Positions 1 through 7,359 of a stretch of DNA of 26,347 nucleotides are shown here, one piece after another. The notes beneath the pieces were generated by a model. That model worked only from the letters and a program-made list of their open reading frames with translations. It had not been told where the DNA came from and did no database searches. Positions within the stretch are counted from its first letter, which is position 1. The number at the start of each line of letters is the position of its first letter. A program made the translations under genes and the position numbers. The stretch lies in the IMG/VR virus record IMGVR_UViG_3300017963_000688, positions 1 to 26,347 of that record; one strand, written 5' to 3'. The DNA comes from a virus.

Positions 1-114
1 GGGCATGTTAATAATAATCTTGCTGACATTATCGTAGACAAGGCAAGGGCCGGAGAAACTGGAGTCAAGCAATTGCAATGGCTGCCAGAGTTTACTAAGT
101 TTAAGGAGATGTAA
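1..114 (+). CDS. C-terminal fragment, probable DnaB-type replicative helicase
   Basis: An open frame enters from the left edge and ends at TAA 112-114, leaving 37 residues with no start in the window. The tail reads LADIIVDKARAGETG followed by LPEFTKF. This matches the usual end of DnaB-family helicases, where an 'E-I-I-x-K-x-R-x-G-x-T-G' strand is followed by a short hydrophobic strand and 'E-x-T-R/K-F'. The family unwinds DNA at the replication fork as a hexamer, so a replication module probably lies to the left. The overlapping AAGGAGATG also serves as ribosome site for the next gene, whose ATG begins two bases after this stop. The call rests on a short C-terminal pattern only; a RecA-fold relative is possible. 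Confidence 0.6.
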   Translation, partial: GHVNNNLADIIVDKARAGETGVKQLQWLPEFTKFKEM

Positions 115-115
115 T

Positions 116-505
116 ATGAGAGATTTTAGAGGACTAAGAACAGACGGCAAGGGGTGGGCCAATGGCTATCTTATAGCCGACAATTGGATAAGTGAGTGCG
201 AGATTGACTTTTCATGCTACCCTGAGTACATACAGGATGATTGCCTTGAGGTTGGCCCCGAAACAGTCGGCCAATACACTGGCCTCAAGGACAAGAATGG
301 TGTTGAGATATATGAGGGGGATGTGGTGAAAGGATTTGGGAACAGAATGATTGTTTTCTATAACGATATGCGTGCGATGTTCGCACTGGATTACATTACA
401 GATTACCAAGGAATGAATACACCTTCAAGGCAAATCTCGCCTAATGATGATTGGGATGAATACGAAGTCATCGGCAACATACACCAGAGTCCAGAGCTAC
501 TATAG
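116..505 (+). CDS. YopX-like phage protein
   Basis: A 129-residue protein with the hallmarks of the YopX family: N-terminal FRGLRTDGKGW and GYLI, the central block ETVGQYTGLKDKNG then EIYEGDVV, and a C-terminal EVIGNIHQSPELL. YopX proteins are common in phage early and accessory regions; their biochemical role is unknown. The start is set by AAGGAG eight bases upstream of the ATG. It sits between the helicase-like end and a DUF551-like gene and is probably co-transcribed with both. The family assignment is strong, but no function can be given. Confidence 0.9.
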   Translation: MRDFRGLRTDGKGWANGYLIADNWISECEIDFSCYPEYIQDDCLEVGPETVGQYTGLKDKNGVEIYEGDVVKGFGNRMIVFYNDMRAMFALDYITDYQGMNTPSRQISPNDDWDEYEVIGNIHQSPELL

Positions 506-537
506 CACTAACATTAAGTGATAGAAAGGAGAAAGAT

Positions 538-807
538 ATGGCTAAGAAAAACATAGGATTAAACACAAGTATTCAGGTGTTGCAAAGCAGGGTCGCAGAG
601 CTTGAGGCTGAACTCAAGAAGCACGACTGGATTAGCGTTGAGGATAGGCTGCCGAGAAAGGATAGCAGGTGGCTGCAATACCTTGTCTTGACAAATGAAA
701 TGGCAGACGCATGTTCTTATAGGGAGTTTGATGAGGGTTGGCAATGGGACAGCGACCGAGGCGAAGTCACTCACTGGAAACCAATTAATTCGCCGGAGAT
801 TAAATAA
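538..807 (+). CDS. DUF551-like protein with short coiled coil
   Basis: An 89-residue protein. Residues 12-28 form a short heptad-type helix (VLQSRVAELEAELKK). The rest carries the DUF551 signature: WISVEDRLP near the start of the domain, a central strand (YLVLTN), and VTHWKPI near the end. DUF551 proteins are frequent in phages and prophages and have no known function. The GAAAGGAG upstream fixes the ATG. The stop overlaps the next start as TAATG, which implies coupled translation with the HNH gene. Confidence 0.85.
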   Translation: MAKKNIGLNTSIQVLQSRVAELEAELKKHDWISVEDRLPRKDSRWLQYLVLTNEMADACSYREFDEGWQWDSDRGEVTHWKPINSPEIK

Positions 808-1247
808 TGGCTAAGAAAAAGTTCAAAGCAAAGCCCATGAAGGTTTGGCTCGATTCCCTTGCCCGTCTCTTGGTCAAGACCAGGGACGAGTGGTGCTGTC
901 AGTATGAACACTGTAAGGGGCCAGTTGGGGTCATGGAGTGGCATCACATAAGGTACAGGACCCTGAACCACCTAAGATGGGAGTTAGACAATGGCATCAC
1001 CTTATGTTCAAGCTGTCACAGGGAATGGCATAATGGAGCTAAGTTGCAGAAGTGGTTCTGTGAGACGTTCCCAGAGAGGTATGAGTTTATCTATTCTAAG
1101 CCCAAGCCTCTAGGGACGTGGAAGGAACAGGACTTCCTTGATGTGCAGGATAAGCTAGTAAGATTATGTATTGACTATGAGGTAGACCCTAGTAGGCTGT
1201 CTCATTCACAAGGTAAAAGGTTGGCTAAATTAATGGAGAAGATATGA
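807..1247 (+). CDS. HNH nuclease
   Basis: A 146-residue protein with an HNH (beta-beta-alpha metal) nuclease core. A zinc site is suggested by C31/C36 and C67/C70. The catalytic signature is E44-W-H46-H47, then N62 in ELDNGITLC, then H71 and H75 in CHREWHN. HNH enzymes cut DNA with one bound metal ion. In phages they act as homing enzymes, packaging nicking partners, junction-processing enzymes or restriction nucleases. The basic N-terminus (MAKKKFKAKPMK) fits DNA binding. The gene overlaps the following methyltransferase by four bases (ATGA), so the two are translated together. Whether they form a functional pair is inference; the position away from the terminase argues against a packaging role. 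Confidence 0.85.
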   Translation: MAKKKFKAKPMKVWLDSLARLLVKTRDEWCCQYEHCKGPVGVMEWHHIRYRTLNHLRWELDNGITLCSSCHREWHNGAKLQKWFCETFPERYEFIYSKPKPLGTWKEQDFLDVQDKLVRLCIDYEVDPSRLSHSQGKRLAKLMEKI

Positions 1248-1906
1248 GATTAATACATGGCGATTGCCTAGAAGCAATGAAACTAATACCAGAGGATGCC
1301 ATTGTAGTAAGCGACCCACCTTTCAACGTGAAATACCATTACAATACATGCCGTGACAATATGAAAGAGTCTGTTTATTACGACATGCTTTCTACGGTCA
1401 TCGGTGGACGCAAGGCAGTTATTGTGCATTACGGAGAGCAGTTGCATAAATTGAGCATTAAGCTTGGGTATGCTCCAGACAAAATTGTATCTTGGGTTTA
1501 CAATTCAAACACAGCTAAGCAGCACAGGCAAATTGCTTTCTACGGCGTCAAGCCAAACTTCAAGCAAGTCGGCCAACCTTACAAGAATCCAACAGATAAA
1601 CGAATAGCACAAAGAATCAAAGAAGGTAAGATGGCCAAGCTGTATGACTGGTGGAGCGTAAATCAAGTAAAGAATGTATCCAAGGAAAAAACAGAACATC
1701 CTTGTCAAATGCCGTTGAAAGTCATGGAAAACATAGTAGGCATACTTCCTGTCGGTGCAACAATCCTTGACCCATTCATGGGTTCAGGCACAACGGGCGT
1801 GGCATGTGTCAATTTAAAGCGTGACTTCATCGGGATTGAAATGGACGACAAGTATTTTGAAATAGCAAGTAAACGAATTGAAGATGCGAAAGGATTATTC
1901 CAATGA
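1244..1906 (+). CDS. DNA (adenine-N6 or cytosine-N4) methyltransferase, beta class
   Basis: A 220-residue S-adenosylmethionine-dependent DNA methyltransferase. The catalytic motif IV, S23-D-P-P-F27-N, comes near the N-terminus (after HGDCLEAMK). The cofactor motif I, D176-PF-M-G-S-G-T-T, comes near the C-terminus, followed by GIEMDDKYFEIASKRI. This order is that of the beta class, as in RsrI- and DpnA-like enzymes; a DPPF catalytic site methylates an exocyclic amino group of A or C. The middle (about 60-150) is the likely target-recognition part and is short. Phage enzymes of this type usually protect phage DNA from host restriction. The four-base overlap with the HNH gene before it and the next gene after it indicates one operon. 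Confidence 0.93.
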   Translation: MRLIHGDCLEAMKLIPEDAIVVSDPPFNVKYHYNTCRDNMKESVYYDMLSTVIGGRKAVIVHYGEQLHKLSIKLGYAPDKIVSWVYNSNTAKQHRQIAFYGVKPNFKQVGQPYKNPTDKRIAQRIKEGKMAKLYDWWSVNQVKNVSKEKTEHPCQMPLKVMENIVGILPVGATILDPFMGSGTTGVACVNLKRDFIGIEMDDKYFEIASKRIEDAKGLFQ

Positions 1907-2346
1907 TGCTATGCACAGAATGTAAACAAGACAAAGCCCGCACTAACGCTGGCCTCTGCATCTCCTGTAACGAGGGCATGATCGAGGAATTGACCTGTGA
2001 TGCTATTAGGTACAGGAAAAGGGCTAAGATGGCGGAGGGGAAGGCGGCAGAGCTTGAAGCTGAGAACGAGAAGCTAAAGAAAACTCTAGAGCTTCACGCT
2101 GGTGACGTATGTTCGCTACACACAGAAATAGATGTTCTTACAGGTGAGCATAAGTTTCAGGATGAGGCACAGAATGAACGAATCACAAAGCTTGAAGCAG
2201 AGAACGAGAAGTTAAAGTATACAATTAAAATTATGTCAGAGTTGCGTTCCACGCCTGTTGTCAAAATGGAATGTCCTCATTGTAAAAAACTGAAAGACAT
2301 TCAGGTAGACTGTGAATGTGGATTCATTAAAAGGGGCAATCAATGA
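1903..2346 (+). CDS. Zinc-motif protein with coiled coil, unknown function
   Basis: A 147-residue protein of unknown role. It opens with a zinc-type knuckle (CTECKQDK, then CISC), continues as a long charged helix of about residues 30-115 with heptads, and closes with a second Cys cluster (CPHCKK, then DCECG). The helix contains LEAENEKLK twice, encoded by a 29-base direct repeat. Two zinc modules separated by a coiled coil suggest a dimeric nucleic-acid or protein-binding factor, but that is inference. The start overlaps the methyltransferase stop (ATGATG); an ATG three bases later is an equally possible start. Confidence 0.7.
   Translation: MMLCTECKQDKARTNAGLCISCNEGMIEELTCDAIRYRKRAKMAEGKAAELEAENEKLKKTLELHAGDVCSLHTEIDVLTGEHKFQDEAQNERITKLEAENEKLKYTIKIMSELRSTPVVKMECPHCKKLKDIQVDCECGFIKRGNQ
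2051..2217 (+). repeat. 29-base imperfect direct repeat inside the coiled-coil gene
   Basis: Copies at 2051-2079 and 2189-2217 begin AGCTTGAAGC and differ at two of 29 positions. Both encode LEAENEKLK in the same frame and lie 138 bases (46 codons) apart. Near identity at the DNA level, beyond what coiled-coil sequence bias requires, points to a recent internal duplication or slippage. Confidence 0.85.
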
Positions 2347-2735
2347 CTGAACAAGAACTGCTAAAACTAACAGGCGATGAACTTAGCATGGCGTTGGGCG
2401 AGGTGTTACGTGGCGATATGCGAGCTAACCATGATGAAGATAGTTCCGGTAGGTGTAAAAAGTGCTTATGTAAATTTACAGACCCTAGTTGGCGACGTGA
2501 ATGTATCGCAGTGCCCATCCTCCTCACTCCAGACAATGCGTTTAAGTGGCGTGATTGGGCGGTGGACAAGCTTGATAAATGTGAATACGTTAAAGCCTTA
2601 CTTGCTGTCTTTGGTGTTGCATGGAATCCAGTAGACATAGATTTCACTGTTGTATGTGGTTTATTTGGGTGCGAACTGAAACCAGAACACTACCTCAAAG
2701 CCGCAGCTTTATGCGAGATAAGGAGTAAGAAATGA
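2343..2735 (+). CDS. Hypothetical phage protein with CxxC
   Basis: A 130-residue protein that I do not recognise with certainty. An N-terminal acidic helix (LLKLTGDELSMALGEVL) is followed by CKKCLC at about residues 38-43, a stretch with paired tryptophans (FKWRDWAVDKL), and a C-terminal AALCEIRSK. The general layout resembles the small 'ABA sandwich' phage proteins, whose end also reads like 'alcRaalk', but the match is weak. It overlaps the preceding stop by ATGA with AAAAGGGG upstream. Its own stop overlaps the next start in the same way. Confidence 0.7.
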   Translation: MTEQELLKLTGDELSMALGEVLRGDMRANHDEDSSGRCKKCLCKFTDPSWRRECIAVPILLTPDNAFKWRDWAVDKLDKCEYVKALLAVFGVAWNPVDIDFTVVCGLFGCELKPEHYLKAAALCEIRSKK

Positions 2736-2932
2736 TAACAAGACTAGAGTTCGGAGAAGATGAAGTAGATGAAGCAATGGATGCCATGAATGCTAAGTCT
2801 ACCTTAAGTAAGGTGTGGCAAGTCAGGGAGGGATTAAGGATGTATCTTAAGCACATGCCAGATAAAGACCCAGTTGCTTACCTTGAATATATATATGATG
2901 AGTTATGTGAAATAGAACACTTTTCTGAATAG
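2732..2932 (+). CDS. Small acidic hypothetical protein
   Basis: A 66-residue acidic protein with predicted helices and no recognisable motif. The start is well supported: AAGGAG lies eight bases upstream, and the ATG overlaps the previous stop as ATGA. Small acidic helical proteins like this are common in phage early operons. No function can be assigned. Confidence 0.7.
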   Translation: MITRLEFGEDEVDEAMDAMNAKSTLSKVWQVREGLRMYLKHMPDKDPVAYLEYIYDELCEIEHFSE

Positions 2933-2960
2933 GGATTTTCAAAGAAAATAAGGAGATGAA

Positions 2961-3200
2961 ATGAAGACACTTATAGCTATGTGTATACTTTTAGTATGCA
3001 CCAGTTGCACACAGTACATTGAATGGGAAAGTGAGCATAAAAAAAGGCAGTACAACAGCCTGTTTAAGACTGTGACTGCCGATGGGATTGCTATTGGGGA
3101 TATAAGAATCCAGAACCCAGCAAGTACCCCACAAGATATAAATGTAAAAGGGAAGATACCTAAGACGCCGATTGAGATTGACGTTGGTGTAAATAAATAA
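2961..3200 (+). CDS. Small probable lipoprotein
   Basis: A 79-residue protein with a lipoprotein-like signal: MK, a hydrophobic run TLIAMCILLVC, then T-S-C16. C16 is the likely lipidated residue. The -3 position is Cys rather than the usual Leu/Val, so the lipobox is imperfect. The mature part is polar and has several prolines near the end (NPASTPQD, KIPKTPIE). It is the last gene before the terminator and has AAGGAGATGAA before the ATG. It could be an outer-membrane spanin subunit or a superinfection-exclusion lipoprotein; neither is shown. The candidate inner-membrane partner at 3899-4177 is on the opposite strand. Confidence 0.65.
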   Translation: MKTLIAMCILLVCTSCTQYIEWESEHKKRQYNSLFKTVTADGIAIGDIRIQNPASTPQDINVKGKIPKTPIEIDVGVNK

Positions 3201-3207
3201 GCGCATG

Positions 3208-3244
3208 AAAAAGGGACACGTCCGCTATGGTTATGTCCCTTTTT
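3208..3244. terminator. Bidirectional rho-independent terminator
   Basis: A perfect 11-base inverted repeat: AAAAAGGGACA at 3208-3218 pairs with TGTCCCTTTTT at 3234-3244, around a 15-base loop. Read on + it ends in eight T (3240-3247). Read on - it ends in the complement of the A run at 3208-3212. It lies between the convergent lipoprotein and hydrolase genes, so it can stop both operons. The hydrolase stop codon (3246-3248) lies at the edge of the T tract. Confidence 0.93.
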
Positions 3245-3245
3245 T

Positions 3246-3839
3246 TTATTTCAATCGTTCTGGGTCTGATATTGGAACTCGCATGAGGTCTTTTAGTTTA
3301 TCGCCCCACCACATACAAGGGGGCATTCTATTTGTAGGGAAGGCATCCATGGTCCCCAGTTCCTGTAGTATGATTCCATTTGTTTCTGTACAATGGAGGT
3401 TGATTGTATTCTCCCTGTTTATCCACCTAGGCATGATACATTTAGCAAGCTCTCTAAGGCCGCTGTAGCCACTTTCGTAAGGAACCCCATGCAACCTAGC
3501 CATAACCAGAGAAAGTCCCGTGGCGCAAGTGTCAGGAGCTTGTACGGCACGTGAGAAAACCTTGCCTTTGTAGTTCTTCAGCCACTCGTCATAAGAGTTG
3601 ATCTGGACGCCAGATTTATTGGCCCATTTGTTCATGGTCGTGGACTCAAAGACATAAAGCTCGCCCAGTTTAAGGTGAATACCCTTCTTGCCAAACTCCC
3701 ACTTCATGACCTTGTCGCATTTCACCAGCAAGGCTACGTGGGACAAAGATGAGTGTTTATGTCCTACTGCCCATTGAGCTAATTGGATTGTTCTGGACAT
3801 TGGGGACGTGCCAGAGCAGAGTAGTATTCCTATGTTCAT
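3246..3839 (-). CDS. Papain-like hydrolase (YiiX / permuted NlpC-P60 type)
   Basis: A 197-residue protein with the permuted papain-like order His, Glu, Cys. H34 sits in S-H-V-A-L-L-V, E65 in YVFEST, and C150 in HCTETNG at the head of a helix. The family includes peptidoglycan amidases/endopeptidases and lipid or protein amidases. Placed last in the late operon, after the fibre and a membrane protein, it is a good candidate for a lysis enzyme acting on peptidoglycan crosslinks, but its substrate is not shown. No lysozyme, amidase_2 or transglycosylase was seen elsewhere in the window. AAGGAT precedes the ATG, and a GC-rich hairpin lies just upstream. Confidence 0.75.
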   Translation of the reverse strand: MNIGILLCSGTSPMSRTIQLAQWAVGHKHSSLSHVALLVKCDKVMKWEFGKKGIHLKLGELYVFESTTMNKWANKSGVQINSYDEWLKNYKGKVFSRAVQAPDTCATGLSLVMARLHGVPYESGYSGLRELAKCIMPRWINRENTINLHCTETNGIILQELGTMDAFPTNRMPPCMWWGDKLKDLMRVPISDPERLK

Positions 3840-3855
3840 GTTAATCCTTATTAAT

Positions 3856-3885
3856 GCCCCGCCCCCGATAATCTGAGGACGGGGC
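3856..3885 (-). other. GC-rich intergenic hairpin without U tract
   Basis: In the - strand transcript, GCCCCGTCC can pair with GGGCGGGGC (nine pairs, one G-U) around a loop of about 12 bases. No run of U follows; the next bases hold AATAAGGAT, the ribosome site of the hydrolase. It is therefore unlikely to be a simple terminator. It may protect or process the mRNA, or modulate hydrolase translation. Confidence 0.6.
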
Positions 3886-3898
3886 TGGAGAGAGAGTA

Positions 3899-4177
3899 TT
3901 ATTTCTTAACTGGCTCTGTGTTGCCATTTCTAATGTATGTGGATAGGCTGTCTAGTTGAGACTCTATCCTAGGGATTGCGTCTAGCTTTCCATTTACGTT
4001 GTTTATCAGCTTGGTGTTTTCTTTCACGTCAGTCTGTAAGCAACTAATATCTTGTTTGTTCTCTTTTACATCTCCAGTCACTGCTCCGCTTGCATATATA
4101 ATGCTCGCCAAAGCTATGACAGTCCCTATAACAATGCAGGCCGTGACTAAATTATCACTAGTCGTCTTTGACATCAT
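3899..4177 (-). CDS. Small membrane protein with coiled coil (lysis-type candidate)
   Basis: A 92-residue protein. Residues about 9-33 form one hydrophobic segment (NLVTACIVIGTVIALASIIYA). The rest is a polar heptad region (DVKENKQDISCLQTDVKEN, LINNVNGKLDAI, ESQLDSLSTYI). A single N-terminal membrane anchor plus a soluble coiled coil is the shape of an inner-membrane spanin or of some small holin-like and accessory lysis proteins. Location next to the putative hydrolase fits lysis. Two in-frame ATGs (4177 and 4174) are possible starts; both overlap the end of the 44-residue gene upstream. Confidence 0.65.
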   Translation of the reverse strand: MMSKTTSDNLVTACIVIGTVIALASIIYASGAVTGDVKENKQDISCLQTDVKENTKLINNVNGKLDAIPRIESQLDSLSTYIRNGNTEPVKK

Positions 4178-4292
4178 TAACCTCCACTGTTTTGCATTTC
4201 GCCAGTTCGCTTATAAGCAAATGCACATCGGCATATGGCTTTGTTACGAGGTAGTTGATGATCTGTTGTGCTAGTTCTACTGGTACTTCCAT
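4158..4292 (-). CDS. 44-residue conserved-type small phage protein
   Basis: A short ORF starting MEVPVELAQQIINYLVTKPY and ending at TAG 4158-4160. The start has a strong AGGAG ribosome site seven bases upstream. The gene overlaps the next one by 20 bases. The 'ELAQ-x-I-L/I-N-Y-L-x-x-K/R-P-Y-x-x-V' layout resembles small proteins near phage fibre and lysis genes. Predicted all-helical and soluble; function unknown. Confidence 0.75.
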   Translation of the reverse strand: MEVPVELAQQIINYLVTKPYADVHLLISELAKCKTVEVNDVKDD

Positions 4293-4300
4293 GATGTCTC

Positions 4301-4555
4301 CTAAAGATTGCTTAACATTGATTCCATCAGAGCTGTATCTGGTGGGTTTTGGTCTAATACGAGTTTATTGTAGCCTTTTTTGGCCTTTCTTTCAAGCTGA
4401 TTTATGACATACATCTTTACCCACTCAAGGGATGTGTAGTCGTCTGTGAATGTGCCATCTTCTTGTAAGGTCTGTGGTATCGGCATGTCCCTACAGAAAC
4501 ATTCTGCAAATACTTCAAACTCTTCGTCTGCCATTTCTAATCCTATTGATGCCAT
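4301..4555 (-). CDS. Small acidic protein following the tail fibre
   Basis: An 84-residue protein with start MASIGLEMADEEFEVFAE. The frame is open further back to 4609, but the ATG at 4555 has AACTAGGAG ending seven bases upstream, and using 4609 would overlap the fibre gene by 46 bases. The C-terminal half (LEWVKMYVINQLERKAKKGY) resembles the helical, basic ends of small proteins found after phage fibre genes. No catalytic motif is visible and the role is unknown. Confidence 0.75.
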   Translation of the reverse strand: MASIGLEMADEEFEVFAECFCRDMPIPQTLQEDGTFTDDYTSLEWVKMYVINQLERKAKKGYNKLVLDQNPPDTALMESMLSNL

Positions 4556-4563
4556 GCTATCTC

Positions 4564-7359
4564 CTAGTTCAATGCGGCCCATGTTGCAGGCGTTCCGGTT
4601 GCCGTACACACATAAGCCTTGTTATCGCTTGTATTGTAAACCACTTCACTTTCTGTTCCGTTTGTTGCTGTCATTGGGCCTGCGTCAGTTACATTTGGTA
4701 GCTGGAATCTCGCAGAGCCATTGAATGTCTGTGTGCCTGTTGCTGATATTGAGGTGTAGTTGGTTGTGCCGCCATCGCCGAGGGATGAAATACCATTGAC
4801 TTCTAACTGGCTAGTAGGTGATAAATTGTCGCCGACCCTAACTTTCTTAGGGAATCTAACCGTGTCGTCTGGGTCTAGAATGATTAGGTCATTTCCGCCG
4901 CCAGCGTTATTCCCTTCGCCAAACTTCAATGCATTATCGGTATTGTCCAGGCTGATGTAAAATCTCTCTACGCCGGACAACAAAAAGAACAAAGGGGCGT
5001 CGCCAGCACCGTCTTGTTCTATAGTAATTCCATTGACCAGTGATGACGAGTTCTCGTACACATGAAGCGGCAGGGTTGCTGTACCTGCTTTCCCGAACAA
5101 AGCAGAGCCTATTGAATTGAATGATCCCGTGGTTGTGTGGTCGTCAACTATGAAGTCTCCGTTCGTGTTTAATTCTCCAATACCAGTTCTGCATAAGAAT
5201 GTATCAACGACACCTGTTCCACTTCCCCATCGAATCTCTCCATCGGCACGGATTAATATCCTTCTGTAATCATCACCTACCACTCCACCACCGAATACGG
5301 TACTTGCCTCCCCGCCTCCGACAAGGTTGAAAAACTCGCTTGAGCTGGATTTTAAGAAACCACTTGTTATGGCCGTGCCAAGCTCAACTGCCCCAAGCGT
5401 TGATGTATTCAACTTCAGTACACTGTGAATACCCGCACCTGTGCCTGCCAATGCCAAGTCTATAGCATCGTCTTCTGCCTGTGCTATAAGACTATCTGTT
5501 GGGATTACCAAATCCCCATTAACAGTAACCTCGTCTGTAGCAAGCTGGATAAGGTCTGTGTCAGTTGATATTCCTATTGTCGGACATTCAATGGTTGTGC
5601 TGGTTGTTTTGAGGAACACAGGGCTGTCAGTAAACTCCAACGCCGTCTCACCAGCATTGACCTGTGGTATTTTAAGGGTTTCGCCTGTATAAGCCGCTGG
5701 TGTGTCTGTAAGCCCTAAGAACGTCGTAATACCAGAACCGCCCGCACCTGAGCCTGCTGTTGAGTTCGGAATGAAGCCACGCAGGTCTTGATAGTAAGAG
5801 GATAATGGCTCTCCGTCTGTCGTCCATGCACCTCCAACGTATTTGAGGACGTACCGACCTATCAGGAAACCAACACCTCTGTATTGCCTTGGAATGGAAT
5901 AGACTGCTTTACTGGACGCATCAGACATACCAGCTTCTACGCTGTTGTAAGAGCCATTTCCTGACGGAAGATTGCAGAATATATGAGATTCCTCACCTGT
6001 CTTATTGCACACGCCCCAGATAACTAGAGAGTGCCATTTTGCATTGCCAATAGCAGAACCATCGCCTACTTTAGTCAGAACGTCAAGGTCTGTCAAAACC
6101 CTGTAAGGTGTGTCAGGGTCATTTAGAATATGAATGTCTCCGCCGGAGGTCATTGACTCGCCTGGGAACGTCTGTAAGTGCATCTGGTTTACTTGCCCGC
6201 TTGTTACGTCAATCTGCGTCCCCGTGACTTCTGACAAGGTTGACTCACACCCATCTTCCCATGCAGCATCAAGTATGCGAATCCGCCTGCCTATATGTGG
6301 CAGGTGGCCTTGGTTGGTATGAGTGTCCTGGATATGGTCATTCCAGTTCTGATTCCTTAATGCACCATTAAGTTTTGTTGTGGCTATGGTCTGGACTACA
6401 ACCTCTGCTACCTTAATGTGCTCAACTGACTCCGGCCACTCTGTACCAGTCGTCAGGACTTTTGTTGATTTTGGTATGTAAACAAAATTTGTAACAGGAA
6501 CAGTGTCGTCCAGAGACGGAGTAAGCTCTATCTCTGCTTCACCAACGTCTGTAGGGAGTGATGTGAAGCCGTCACTGAATATCATAGTCATGTCAACATG
6601 GCCGTTTGATGGTCTAAGTTTGCCCCATATTTTGTCACCTCCACCTTGGTCCTCCACGACAGTCCTGAAATCGAACGACTCTCTGAATACGCCATTCCAA
6701 AAGTTCTGGAGAGTGTCAATGGCTTTACCGGATATGTCGATCTGTAGAGTACCAGCAGTGCCGGTGTTAGTGATACCACCAATCTGTATTGGGTAGTCTG
6801 GGAACTCAGGCTTATTATTTGTCAGCTTGCCGGCCGTGGCTGCTGATACCCATACAGTATCACCAACACTTATTGTTGTTGTTGTCTCTATATTAGATGT
6901 ATCAAAGTCCCTGACCTTACCTAGCTGTGTAGCTATGCCCTCTGTACCCGTAGGTATATCCATCGTGGTAATAAGGACAACTCCAGCAAAGGTAGAATGA
7001 CTGTCGGCCTTGGCAGGGGCAACGGCAGGCCTGCCACTGACAGCACCTACTGGATACACAGGAGTTCCGTTTGGAATCGGAGAACCAGTGTTGTTATATA
7101 CAATAACAAAAAGCTCTTGCCCAACCTGCAATACAGGGCCTAGGCCAGTAGATAGGTTTATGGTATAGTCCATGTTGTTCCACCATGCGAGACCCTCTGG
7201 CTCGGAAGGGGGAGTATAGTCGATGTCGTAGGTTATAGAATCAATGCCTGTAGGAGTGGTAGTGACCTCGAACCTTTTGGCTGTGTCGTTCCACTGCAAG
7301 ACCTGGTCTTCTTCGGTCCCACGGTCTACTTGTGCATCTATTAGAGAATTTACTTCCAT
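4564..7359 (-). CDS. Tail fibre / large structural adhesion protein
   Basis: A 931-residue protein, rich in Thr, Ser, Gly and Asp, with beta-rich low-complexity character. The N-terminal part has fibre-like strands (QVLQWNDTAKRFEV). The middle contains the fibre signature FLGLTDTPAAYTGETLK followed by GETALEF. The C-terminus has QLEVNG repeats and ends VYNTSDNKAYVCTATG then PATWAAL, typical of fibre and collar-whisker tips. It probably forms trimers that contact the host surface. The ATG follows directly after the TAG of the J-domain protein gene, with AAAAGGAAC as ribosome site. No chaperone domain or autoproteolytic site was recognised. Confidence 0.8.
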   Translation of the reverse strand: MEVNSLIDAQVDRGTEEDQVLQWNDTAKRFEVTTTPTGIDSITYDIDYTPPSEPEGLAWWNNMDYTINLSTGLGPVLQVGQELFVIVYNNTGSPIPNGTPVYPVGAVSGRPAVAPAKADSHSTFAGVVLITTMDIPTGTEGIATQLGKVRDFDTSNIETTTTISVGDTVWVSAATAGKLTNNKPEFPDYPIQIGGITNTGTAGTLQIDISGKAIDTLQNFWNGVFRESFDFRTVVEDQGGGDKIWGKLRPSNGHVDMTMIFSDGFTSLPTDVGEAEIELTPSLDDTVPVTNFVYIPKSTKVLTTGTEWPESVEHIKVAEVVVQTIATTKLNGALRNQNWNDHIQDTHTNQGHLPHIGRRIRILDAAWEDGCESTLSEVTGTQIDVTSGQVNQMHLQTFPGESMTSGGDIHILNDPDTPYRVLTDLDVLTKVGDGSAIGNAKWHSLVIWGVCNKTGEESHIFCNLPSGNGSYNSVEAGMSDASSKAVYSIPRQYRGVGFLIGRYVLKYVGGAWTTDGEPLSSYYQDLRGFIPNSTAGSGAGGSGITTFLGLTDTPAAYTGETLKIPQVNAGETALEFTDSPVFLKTTSTTIECPTIGISTDTDLIQLATDEVTVNGDLVIPTDSLIAQAEDDAIDLALAGTGAGIHSVLKLNTSTLGAVELGTAITSGFLKSSSSEFFNLVGGGEASTVFGGGVVGDDYRRILIRADGEIRWGSGTGVVDTFLCRTGIGELNTNGDFIVDDHTTTGSFNSIGSALFGKAGTATLPLHVYENSSSLVNGITIEQDGAGDAPLFFLLSGVERFYISLDNTDNALKFGEGNNAGGGNDLIILDPDDTVRFPKKVRVGDNLSPTSQLEVNGISSLGDGGTTNYTSISATGTQTFNGSARFQLPNVTDAGPMTATNGTESEVVYNTSDNKAYVCTATGTPATWAALN

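Noticed and set aside
4556-4609. Upstream extension of the 84-residue protein to ATG 4609
   Set aside because: It would overlap the fibre gene by 46 bases; ATG 4555 has a strong AGGAG site.
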